The notes beneath the pieces were generated by a model. It did not search any database. It had not been told where the DNA came from and saw only the letters and a program-made list of their open reading frames with translations. A DNA stretch of 9,578 nt, taken from NCBI GenBank assembly GCA_051819745.1, contig JBNJGO010000032.1, positions 1 through 9,578 on the forward strand. Direction: 5' to 3'. Below, piece after piece: positions 1 to 5,937 of the stretch (within the stretch, counting starts at the first letter, position 1; each line of letters starts with the position of its first letter). Both the position numbers and the translations under genes were made by a program. The stretch comes from SKGA01 sp051819745 (GTDB lineage Archaea; Nanobdellota; Nanobdellia; Woesearchaeales; SKGA01).

Positions 1-157
1 TAACTAAACAGTGCTGTTGACCGTCTTTGACGGGAAACACACATTGCGTGCCAACTGAGCGTAACCAGTCAAATACAATAACCAACAGTAACTAAACAGT
101 GCTGTTGACCGTCTTTGACGGGAAACACACATTGCGTGCCAACTGAGCGTAACCAGT
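1..157. repeat. Perfect 69-base direct repeat, two copies 88 bases apart
   Basis: Positions 1-69 are repeated without mismatch at 89-157, with 19 unrelated bases (70-88) between them. The first copy starts at base 1, so the repeat may continue to the left and more copies may exist. The sequence is clearly richer in G+C than the rest of the window. Its right-hand copy runs to within a few bases of the tRNA 5' half at 161-199, so on the minus strand it lies immediately downstream of the tRNA half and may be part of a tRNA intron. An assembly edge effect is a serious alternative, because draft contigs often end inside repeats. Confidence 0.9.
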
Positions 158-159
158 TG
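83..159 (-). ncRNA. Hairpin-rich segment downstream of the tRNA half (possible intron RNA)
   Basis: Three perfect short stems follow one another: 140-145 with 154-159 (CAACTG/CAGTTG, 8-base loop), 109-113 with 117-121 (CCGTC/GACGG, 3-base loop), and 83-88 with 102-107 (CAACAG/CTGTTG, 13-base loop). The first stem begins one base beyond the point where the tRNA anticodon loop is interrupted, so if transcribed on the minus strand these would fold as part of an intron or a trailing RNA. In the left repeat copy the middle stem is kept (21-25 with 29-33), but the stem at 52-57 is shortened because its partner falls at the repeat edge. No C/D or H/ACA box pattern was recognised. A structured RNA is inference from pairing only. 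Confidence 0.35.
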
Positions 160-160
160 A

Positions 161-199
161 TAGAAGGCCGTCGCCCTATCCAGGCTAGGCTACGGGCCC
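161..199 (-). tRNA. tRNA-Arg(UCU), 5' half only, interrupted after position 37
   Basis: Read on the minus strand from 199, the sequence gives acceptor strand GGGCCCG, then TA at positions 8-9. The D arm has stem GCCT pairing with GGGC and carries the invariant GG. G26 and anticodon stem ACGGC follow, then loop CTTCTA with anticodon TCT. The next bases do not provide the expected A38 and GCCGT strand, so the tRNA breaks off right after A37, the canonical archaeal intron position 37/38. No matching anticodon 3' strand, T arm or acceptor 3' strand occurs in the remaining 160 bases. The likeliest reading is an intron-containing tRNA-Arg whose 3' exon lies beyond the window. A split tRNA gene with the 3' half elsewhere, or a tRNA fragment, are alternatives. 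A TATA-like box sits at the right distance upstream, which favours a live gene. Confidence 0.8.
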
Positions 200-227
200 T
201 GAAATACCAATTATGAAACCAGCATTG

Positions 228-237
228 TTTTTTAAAG
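228..237 (-). promoter_or_regulatory. TATA box of the tRNA-Arg gene
   Basis: On the minus strand CTTTAAAAAA is centred about 33 bases before the tRNA 5' end at 199. Archaeal transcription usually starts about 26 bases past the TATA centre, giving a leader of roughly 7 bases, as expected for a tRNA processed by RNase P. The box lies in the short space after the stop of the upstream gene at 251. Confidence 0.55.
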
Positions 238-250
238 GTTTCTACAAGAA

Positions 251-595
251 TTATTCTAATAAAGAGCGAAATTCTTTTCTAAAAGAACTGTTATTTTTGT
301 AACGGTCGATAATAGTCTCAACTCGTTCTTTTGAGAAATCTCCAGAATCAAGATCTGCAAGAAAATAACGTATATCATTACTTTTTTTGAACTCATCAAT
401 CTCTTTTCTCGAAAATTGTTTGCTGTCAGTGAGAATATGTTTTATATCTTCAAAATCACAATCAGTACCACCTTTAGATGGAAGATCATATTTTTCACTT
501 AGATCAACAATAGATGGTTTTGCCTGATAACTATTGTTTTTTTCACCAGCCATAGATTCCAGAGAATGTTTACGAGAACCTTTTTTTCGAAACAT
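251..595 (-). CDS. Unknown small charged protein, 114 residues
   Basis: No family was recognised. The protein starts MFRKKGSRKHSLESM and has a basic, probably disordered first ~30 residues. After it comes a charged, helix-prone C-terminal two thirds rich in Asp, Glu, Lys and Ser, without membrane segments, a signal peptide or cysteine motifs (one Cys). The open frame extends upstream to 718, but the ATG at 595 is preferred because a TATA-like box at 618-629 is centred about 28 bases before it, which fits the leaderless pattern of its neighbours. ATG at 604 is the next choice. Translation from the far upstream ATGs would run through the promoter region and into the start of glyS. The gene is divergent from glyS and points towards the tRNA-Arg half. 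It is probably a soluble lineage-specific protein; function unknown. Confidence 0.6.
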   Translation of the reverse strand: MFRKKGSRKHSLESMAGEKNNSYQAKPSIVDLSEKYDLPSKGGTDCDFEDIKHILTDSKQFSRKEIDEFKKSNDIRYFLADLDSGDFSKERVETIIDRYKNNSSFRKEFRSLLE

Positions 596-617
596 AACTA
601 CCATAAAGAATGCATCC

Positions 618-629
618 TTTAAAAATATT
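618..629 (-). promoter_or_regulatory. TATA box of the 114-residue unknown gene
   Basis: On the minus strand ATATTTTTAAAG lies about 28 bases upstream of the ATG at 595, predicting a transcript that begins at or next to the start codon. This spacing decides the start choice for that gene. Confidence 0.5.
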
Positions 630-680
630 TCTTGTCTTATACCAGAATATATTCCTATACATAGAGGGTGATGAAGGTAA

Positions 681-690
681 TATTTATAAA
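681..690 (+). promoter_or_regulatory. TATA box of glyS
   Basis: TATTTATAAA is centred 31 bases before the ATG at 717, giving a predicted leader of about 5 bases. Purine-rich sequence (GAAGGTAA) just upstream could serve as a TFB recognition element. It lies back-to-back with the minus-strand box at 618-629, so the two genes share a short divergent promoter region. Confidence 0.6.
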
Positions 691-716
691 CAAAACTTGC
701 TTTGTGAAGTATCATC

Positions 717-2264
717 ATGGTACTCGATCAAAAAACATATCTTAAACAGTTATCCAGTTACATGCAAGATAAGGGATTTATCTTCGGCCCATCACCTGAA
801 ATTTATGGTGGAATGGCAGGTTTTTATGAGTATGGTCCTTTAGGGAAACTTCTCAAAAACAATGTTGAAAAACAAATCAGAGATATATTCCAAAAAGAAC
901 AATTTTTTGAAGTAGAATGCCCTACAGTTCTTCCAAAAGAAGTGTGGGAAGCTTCAGGCCATCTTGAGAATTTCACCGACCCTCTTATTAAAGATTCTAA
1001 AGGTAATGTTTTTCGAGCAGATAGTCTTATTGAAGAGCATTGTCGAGAAAATAATATTGAAGTTGATGATCTTCGTCTGGATGGTATGAGAGATGAGCAA
1101 TTACTTGAAGTTATCGATAAATATAATATTACAAGCCCCATCAAAGGAGCTGATTTAGTCAAGGAAATCACATATCATAATCTTATGATGGAAACAACAG
1201 TCGGTGTTGATAGAACAGCATATAACAGGCCTGAAACTGCAACAACAACATACCTTCCATTTCAACGATATCTTAATTTTTTCAGAGATAAACTTCCATT
1301 CGGTATATTCCAGATCGGTAAGGCTTATCGTAATGAGATTAGTCCTCGACAATTTTTGTTACGACTTCGAGAATTTACTCAAGCCGAAGCTCAAATGTTC
1401 ATTTTCAAAGAACAAAAACAGTCTTTTCAACGATTTGAAGATAAAAAAGATGCATTGTTACCTTTATGGTCTGCAGAGGATCAGAAAGAACCGTTCTCAT
1501 CCTGGCATAAGAAGTATCCTGATGGTGTTTCTCTCTCATCCGCAGTTTCATTAAACAATATCAAGAATCAGGCGTATGCCTGGACGTTATGGCTCGTGTA
1601 TGAGTTATTCACATCAATGGGCATTCCTAAAGATAGGATGCGTTTCAGACAGCATAATGATGATGAGAAGGCATTCTATGCAGATGATGCGTGGGATCTC
1701 GAGCTTAAACTTAATACGTTTGGTTGGACTGAAATGTGCGGGGTTCATGATCGAACAGATTATGATCTTAACAAGCATGCTAAACATTCAGGTCAGGAGT
1801 TACAAGCGCGCGACGAGAATGGTGTAAAACAAACACCTCATGTTATTGAACTCGCGTTTGGAACTGATAGACCAACCTTTGCTCTTCTTGATTTATTTTA
1901 TGATCTTAAAGAAAAAGATGAAGGTAAAACCACTTTTACAGTACCATATCATATGGCGCCACTCCCGGTCGCTATTTTTCCTCTCACTAATAAATTAACA
2001 TCACAAGCAAAAGAAGTATATGATTCGCTTCAACAGCATATGATGGCTTTTTTTGATAAAAGCGGAAGTATTGGAAAGCGTTATTTAAGAGCAGACACTG
2101 TAGGTATTCCTTATTGTATAACATATGATTTTGACAGTAATGAAGATGATAAGGTTACTGTTCGAGATCGTGATTCTGGTGAACAAAAGAGAGTTCCTAT
2201 CATCAGCCTTGCAGAGATAATCAAAGATCTCATCAAAGGAAATGTAAACTTTTCGGAGTTGTGA
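717..2264 (+). CDS. glyS: Glycyl-tRNA synthetase, archaeal/eukaryotic homodimeric type
   Basis: This cytoplasmic class II synthetase joins glycine to tRNA-Gly using ATP. The 515-residue protein has the expected order. An N-terminal segment (GGMAGFYEYGPLG, ~31-43) matches the family. RPETA at 171-175 is followed by motif 2 around 194-230, including FGIFQIGKAYRNEISPR and REFTQAEAQMF. A conserved block DRTDYDLNKHAKHSG lies at 345-359. Motif 3, ELAFGTDRPTFALLD, lies at 378-392. The C-terminal anticodon-binding domain runs from about 415 to 508, with SIGKRYLRAD, VGIPYCITYDFD and VTVRDRDSGEQ. No WHEP domain is present. Length is at the compact end of the family. After RPETA the usual AQG is replaced by TTT, a small departure from the common form. 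The ATG at 717 is supported by the TATA box at 681-690. The next gene has its own promoter, so this is probably a single-gene unit. Confidence 0.96.
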   Translation: MVLDQKTYLKQLSSYMQDKGFIFGPSPEIYGGMAGFYEYGPLGKLLKNNVEKQIRDIFQKEQFFEVECPTVLPKEVWEASGHLENFTDPLIKDSKGNVFRADSLIEEHCRENNIEVDDLRLDGMRDEQLLEVIDKYNITSPIKGADLVKEITYHNLMMETTVGVDRTAYNRPETATTTYLPFQRYLNFFRDKLPFGIFQIGKAYRNEISPRQFLLRLREFTQAEAQMFIFKEQKQSFQRFEDKKDALLPLWSAEDQKEPFSSWHKKYPDGVSLSSAVSLNNIKNQAYAWTLWLVYELFTSMGIPKDRMRFRQHNDDEKAFYADDAWDLELKLNTFGWTEMCGVHDRTDYDLNKHAKHSGQELQARDENGVKQTPHVIELAFGTDRPTFALLDLFYDLKEKDEGKTTFTVPYHMAPLPVAIFPLTNKLTSQAKEVYDSLQQHMMAFFDKSGSIGKRYLRADTVGIPYCITYDFDSNEDDKVTVRDRDSGEQKRVPIISLAEIIKDLIKGNVNFSEL

Positions 2265-2270
2265 AGAGAT

Positions 2271-2284
2271 ATATTTATAAAAAA
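2271..2284 (+). promoter_or_regulatory. TATA box of the membrane protein gene
   Basis: ATATTTATAAAAAA starts 7 bases after the glyS stop. Its centre lies about 27 bases before the ATG at 2305, which predicts a leaderless transcript and favours that ATG over the in-frame TTG at 2293. Confidence 0.6.
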
Positions 2285-2304
2285 TACCTTATTTGTCTCT
2301 TGAT

Positions 2305-2883
2305 ATGGATAACAATAATCCGTCTTTAGATAGTTCTGTCAAGCGCGAGAAAAGACCAGCAACAAGAGAATTTTCTTCTATGCCTGTGTTGAATTTGCTT
2401 GCTACAGGATTTTCTTTATTAGCAATCTTAGTTCAATCAGAATATAGTGCAATTATTGCTTTAGTTTTTCTCATATTCGGTTTTTTTACCACTTTAAAAG
2501 ATGGCAGTGAACAATTATCACATAATACAAATTCGTTGTCAAGTATACTTCTTGTTGGATTGGCAATGATTCAATCGTTATTGTTAGTTGTGTTGTGGAA
2601 TACACTTATTGTTTCATTCGTATCAAGTATTGTTTTTGGAGGAATTGTTCTTTTAGGAGCATTTACAGCATGGTTTGTTCTTTCTGCACTTATTTCTTAT
2701 TTCAAGAATCAAAAATTTGTTGCGTTTCAAACGACGTTGTTAATAGCAATCATATCATGGGTTGTTTTAGGATTACTCTTTTTGTACGCGCATGTCATAT
2801 TATTTATCTTAACAGTAATCGCGATTGGAGTGTTTGCTAAGGCAAGTATCGATTATTCTATTATTGTCAAAAAAGAACATTAA
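2305..2883 (+). CDS. Small multi-pass membrane protein of unknown function, 192 residues
   Basis: The first ~26 residues are polar and basic (KREKRPATRE) and would lie in the cytoplasm by the positive-inside rule. The rest is almost entirely hydrophobic, with about six or seven likely membrane helices at roughly 27-44, 47-64, 78-98, 101-119, 120-133, 141-161 and 162-179, and a short basic end. There is a short polar loop at ~65-77. No transporter signature, catalytic motif or cysteine was seen, and no family was recognised. A TTG four codons upstream would also open the frame, but the TATA position argues for ATG 2305. It follows glyS on the same strand but with its own promoter. Its stop codon overlaps the stop codon of alaS on the other strand. 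It looks like a real gene by composition and helix pattern; the role is unknown. Confidence 0.75.
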   Translation: MDNNNPSLDSSVKREKRPATREFSSMPVLNLLATGFSLLAILVQSEYSAIIALVFLIFGFFTTLKDGSEQLSHNTNSLSSILLVGLAMIQSLLLVVLWNTLIVSFVSSIVFGGIVLLGAFTAWFVLSALISYFKNQKFVAFQTTLLIAIISWVVLGLLFLYAHVILFILTVIAIGVFAKASIDYSIIVKKEH

Positions 2884-5441
2884 AGTTTTTGCTTGAACTT
2901 TTCAAGTTGTTTTTTGAATTTTGTTATTGTCTTGACAACATGTTCTGGTTGTGTTTTGAGTATTTCTGCAGTTTCTTCAAGAGGATTACCATCAGTTGTA
3001 TCCGTTGCACTAAGAGCAAAATCTTCGAGAGGTAGTTTTTTCTTTTTCGCTTTCTTCCATTTTTTAAAGAGTTCTTTTGCACGAGCAGGAAGTTGTTTTG
3101 GAGTACAATCTAGAAGAGAACACGCCGTGCTGAGAAGATCATTTTCTTGTTCTTCAATTTTTTTTGCAGCAGTACCTGCAGTAAATTCTATTCTGATAAT
3201 TCCATCTTGAATTTTTGTTGTTTTAAGAATAGTAATATGTTCTGCCTCACCTGTTGAATTCAGATGCGTTCCACCACAAGCTTGAGTGTCAAATCCATCA
3301 ATATCAACCACCCTAATTTCTTGACCCGGAACAGCCCCTCCTTGATATAATCTGAATCCATATTTCGCTTCAGCTTCATCACGAGGAAGAATTGTTTTCG
3401 TAACAGAGACATCTTGTTTGATTATGTCGTTTGAAAGTTCTTCTATTTCTTTTACTTGTTTGTCGGTGAGCGCTTCAAAATGAGTTATATCCAGTCTTGC
3501 TTTCTGTTCCGATTTTCCCGCACCTGCTTGCCACACGTGATTTCCTAATAGTTTTCTTGAAGCTCCGTTGATAATGTGTGTTGCAGTGTGGTGTTGTGTT
3601 AATTGTTTTCTTCTCTCAAAAGAAATTGTTCCAACGACAGGTTGTTGCTTTGATTTTTTTGTCAAAAAATGTTCGTTGTGTTCAAGAACATGAAGGATGT
3701 ATTTTCCTTGTTTGAAACAATCTAAAACAGTATAGCTATCAAGCGTTCCATGGTCTTTTTCTTGTCCTCCACTTGTTGGATAAAAAGCTGTTTGTTCGAG
3801 AATAACATATTGCTTATTAGTTTCAGGTGAAGCGATAACTTCAGCAATAGTTGATTCAAACCCTGTAATAGTCCAATCATCATAATATAATATTTTCGTT
3901 GGAATAACATCTGGTGAAATAGGAAGTGTTTCTTTTCGTTTTGTTTGCGTTTTTTGCTCTCGTTTTTCTTGATGCTCTGCAACTAACGAATAAAAATTAT
4001 CTGGGAAGGCAACAGTAGATTTTCCTTCTTTAATTGCTTGATCATTTATTTCTTCAGGAGTAATACCTTTACTGTCATAAAGCATCATCAAATCATTTGT
4101 TGAAAAAGATTCATTTTCAAGTACTTGAGAAATAAGCCGTTTATTTCTCTTTTTACTCTCAACATATTTCTTCCATTCACTATCTAATATCGCATGAACA
4201 TCAGGTAATTGTTCTTCTAATTCTGGAAAAAGCTCTCGAAGTTCTTTAGCATGCCATGTCGCGACATCTTTTAAGTCGATATCCCAATTATTTTTAGCGA
4301 TGAAATTGAATGCTCGCCGAGCAATTATTCGAAGATTATACCCTCCAGCCCTATTACTTGGAAGCGCACCATCAGCCAAAGCAAAAAGAAGTGATCGAGT
4401 GTGTTCGGCAATGGCATAAATTGCAGTCATAGGTTCGAGTTTCTTCCGTAATTCACTGACTTCAACACCCATTTTCTCAGCAACATCTTGCCATGCAGTA
4501 GAAATATCATCTATCTCATCAAGGTTCAAGTATGCACCATAAGGAACGTATTCTTTGATAAATTCCTTGTCAAATTCAACTCCTGTCTTGTCAACCAATT
4601 TTGAGATAACATCGGGAAAAACAGCATCATAAATCGTGGGAGCTCCTTGTGAAAACCATGCGTTTCGTTCGTGTCCCATCCCCATATCAAGGACTTTCAA
4701 ATCGAGTTCTCGGTATCCTTCAGGTTTATTGTCATCTTGTTCAAAAAGCATATAAACCTGGTTTCCAAGCTCCACTCCTCGCGAGAAAAATTCCATACAA
4801 GGACCATAATTTCCTCCCCCAGCCCATGCATCTTCATGAAAAGTAATATCTTGAGATGAGAGTTCAAGCCCTTTTGTCAGCCAATCAAAAATAGCGGAAA
4901 ACGCTTGTTCTTGATCCCAATCGTGCGGATCTACAAATTGATGTTGACCTATCATCACAAAGCCAGTCATGTGGCTCATCGTAATACCAACATTATCAAC
5001 ATCACCAAATCGTAAGCAAAATTGAGGAATAATAAGTTTTTTTGCAGGAGGTTTTGCTTCTCCACTCACAATAAAGGGTTGAAAAGCAGCTATGCTCGCA
5101 ATAGTGAATTCCATAGTAGGATTCCACCGTGCGACAACAGGAAATCGAGTTATTGGAGTATAACCATACGTGGAAAATTGTTCTTTGAATCGTTTCCAGA
5201 CATTGACATAAGAGAGAGAAACTTTAGAAGCAGGTGATTTGAGAAAACTAAATCCTCCTTGACAAACAGCATCTCCACAAACAGTTTGGTCTTCATTAAC
5301 AGTCCAAAACCAAGTCTTACAAGAAGTACATTGTTTTCTTATAAAACCTTTTTCTTTGAGAACTGAAACAGCATAATACTTTTCAGGCTGTTTACTAGCA
5401 ATTTGTTTGAATTGTTTCTTTATTTCTTTATCCGGAAGCAT
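2880..5441 (-). CDS. alaS: Alanyl-tRNA synthetase, archaeal type
   Basis: This class II synthetase charges tRNA-Ala and hydrolyses mischarged Ser/Gly-tRNA-Ala. It has 853 residues, somewhat short for an archaeal AlaRS. The N-terminus carries the archaeal Cys4 module (C38, C41, C55, C60, with CKTWFWT). The catalytic core follows: motif 2 at ~138-165 with FCLRFGDVDNVG and MTGFVMIG, the glycine-rich GGGNYGPCMEFFSRG at 208-222, and motif 3 LDMGMGHERNAWF at 251-263. A helical tRNA-recognition region spans about 290-500. The editing domain begins near TAFYPTSGGQ (551-560). It includes the zinc-site residues H618, H622, C722 and H726 (HTATH and ACGGTH) and ends near 756. The last ~100 residues are basic and helical, with two related segments (~776-802 and 827-853). 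The ATG at 5441 is supported by a TATA box. The gene is divergent from uvrA and tail-to-tail with the membrane gene. Confidence 0.97.
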   Translation of the reverse strand: MLPDKEIKKQFKQIASKQPEKYYAVSVLKEKGFIRKQCTSCKTWFWTVNEDQTVCGDAVCQGGFSFLKSPASKVSLSYVNVWKRFKEQFSTYGYTPITRFPVVARWNPTMEFTIASIAAFQPFIVSGEAKPPAKKLIIPQFCLRFGDVDNVGITMSHMTGFVMIGQHQFVDPHDWDQEQAFSAIFDWLTKGLELSSQDITFHEDAWAGGGNYGPCMEFFSRGVELGNQVYMLFEQDDNKPEGYRELDLKVLDMGMGHERNAWFSQGAPTIYDAVFPDVISKLVDKTGVEFDKEFIKEYVPYGAYLNLDEIDDISTAWQDVAEKMGVEVSELRKKLEPMTAIYAIAEHTRSLLFALADGALPSNRAGGYNLRIIARRAFNFIAKNNWDIDLKDVATWHAKELRELFPELEEQLPDVHAILDSEWKKYVESKKRNKRLISQVLENESFSTNDLMMLYDSKGITPEEINDQAIKEGKSTVAFPDNFYSLVAEHQEKREQKTQTKRKETLPISPDVIPTKILYYDDWTITGFESTIAEVIASPETNKQYVILEQTAFYPTSGGQEKDHGTLDSYTVLDCFKQGKYILHVLEHNEHFLTKKSKQQPVVGTISFERRKQLTQHHTATHIINGASRKLLGNHVWQAGAGKSEQKARLDITHFEALTDKQVKEIEELSNDIIKQDVSVTKTILPRDEAEAKYGFRLYQGGAVPGQEIRVVDIDGFDTQACGGTHLNSTGEAEHITILKTTKIQDGIIRIEFTAGTAAKKIEEQENDLLSTACSLLDCTPKQLPARAKELFKKWKKAKKKKLPLEDFALSATDTTDGNPLEETAEILKTQPEHVVKTITKFKKQLEKFKQKL
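2892..2915 (+). terminator. Possible terminator for the plus-strand membrane gene
   Basis: A 6-base perfect stem (CTTGAA 2892-2897, TTCAAG 2901-2906, loop CTT) is followed by six T at 2910-2915, just past the stop at 2883. T runs also occur at 2886-2890. It lies inside the last codons of alaS, whose lysine- and phenylalanine-rich end alone could produce such bases by chance. Archaeal terminators need mainly T-rich tracts, so the stem may be irrelevant. Confidence 0.35.
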
Positions 5442-5461
5442 AAAATACCGTTAAGAAGCGA

Positions 5462-5475
5462 GTGTTTTTAAATGT
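5462..5475 (-). promoter_or_regulatory. TATA box of alaS
   Basis: On the minus strand ACATTTAAAAACAC is centred about 28 bases before the alaS ATG at 5441, predicting a nearly leaderless mRNA. Twelve bases of it (ATTTAAAAACAC) recur in opposite orientation at 5535-5546 as the candidate uvrA box, making the divergent region symmetric. Confidence 0.6.
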
Positions 5476-5534
5476 AGCGCTTAGGATGGTCTGAAAGCGA
5501 TACGACAATTTTGCACTGGTCATTACTTCACAAT

Positions 5535-5546
5535 ATTTAAAAACAC
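5535..5546 (+). promoter_or_regulatory. Candidate TATA box for uvrA and its leader repeats
   Basis: ATTTAAAAACAC is identical to the alaS box on the other strand. Transcription would begin near 5565, about 26 bases before the first copy of the uvrA start region (ATG 5591) but about 330 bases (including the gap of unknown true size) before the full uvrA frame at 5897. No strong TATA box was seen inside the repeat unit, so this may be the only promoter of uvrA. Confidence 0.5.
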
Positions 5547-5586
5547 GAAATTATTTTACAATCAAGCGCGCAGTTAAAATAAATGA

Positions 5587-5937
5587 AACCATGAAAAACA
5601 ACATAACAATCAAAGGAGCTCGCCAGCACAAGCAANNNNNNNNNNNNNNNNNNNNNNNNNNNNNNNNNNNNNNNNNNNNNNNNNNNNNNNNNNNNNNNNN
5701 NNNNNNNNNNNNNNNNNNNNNNNNNNNNNNNNNNNAAAAGAAAAAACTTTTTCTGAGTGCTAACGAAGCAATCAAAAAAAGAGAAACACAACCATGAAAA
5801 ACAACATAACAATCAAAGGAGCTCGCCAGCACAAGCAAAAAAGAAAAAACTTTTTCTGAGTGCTAACGAAGCAATCAAAAAAAGAGAAACACAACCATGA
5901 AAAACAACATAACAATCAAAGGAGCTCGCCAGCACAA
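5587..5937 (+). repeat. 103-base tandem array built from the uvrA start region
   Basis: The unit begins at the uvrA start codon and is 103 bases long. Its first 41 bases equal the first 41 bases of uvrA (through codon 13). The remaining 62 bases are A-rich, contain a near-palindrome AGAAAAAACTTTTTCT, and end in ACACAACC before the next ATG. Copies start at 5591 (interrupted by the N run), 5794 (complete, to 5896) and 5897 (41 bases, continuing as the true gene). Removing the 100 N leaves exactly 103 bases between the first two starts, with the A run of the normal unit restored. The complete copy and the visible parts of the first copy match perfectly. The match to the first copy extends 4 bases left of its ATG (AACC). 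True copy number is unknown because the gap lies inside the array. Confidence 0.9.
5636..5735. other. Assembly gap of 100 N inside the tandem array
   Basis: The run is exactly 100 N, the customary placeholder for a gap of unknown length, and both flanks are repeat-unit sequence. Any reading frame crossing it is meaningless. More repeat copies, or none, may be hidden here. Confidence 0.97.

Noticed and set aside
1..157. CRISPR array
   Set aside because: The repeat is 69 bases with a single 19-base spacer and internal hairpins unlike CRISPR repeats; no further repeats or cas genes are present.
161..199. Integration (att) scar of a mobile element in the tRNA gene
   Set aside because: Integrases in archaea usually leave 3' tRNA fragments; here only a 5' half with a good promoter is seen, and no integrase or other mobile gene is in the window.
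596..718. N-terminal extension of the 114-residue gene up to an ATG at 718
   Set aside because: The added 41 residues would cover its own TATA box and the glyS promoter and would overlap the glyS start codon; the downstream ATG fits the TATA spacing.
824..1171. Minus-strand frame inside glyS
   Set aside because: It lies wholly opposite a well-conserved synthetase and has no recognisable domain or promoter.
2293..2304. TTG start four codons upstream of the membrane protein ATG
   Set aside because: The TATA box predicts a transcript start near 2304, so the TTG would probably not be in the mRNA.
5623..5650. Programmed -1 frameshift at the AAAAAAG in the repeat unit
   Set aside because: A -1 shift would open a frame that ends in a TGA overlapping the next ATG, but the heptamer is not in the phase needed for a classical slippery site, and this copy is broken by the gap.
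5591..5797. A 68-codon reading frame through the N run
   Set aside because: It exists only because 100 N change the frame; joined without the gap, the ATG at 5591 reads 21 codons and stops.
5537..5838. Minus-strand frames across the repeat array
   Set aside because: They are reverse shadows of repeated sequence joined through N, with no family resemblance.
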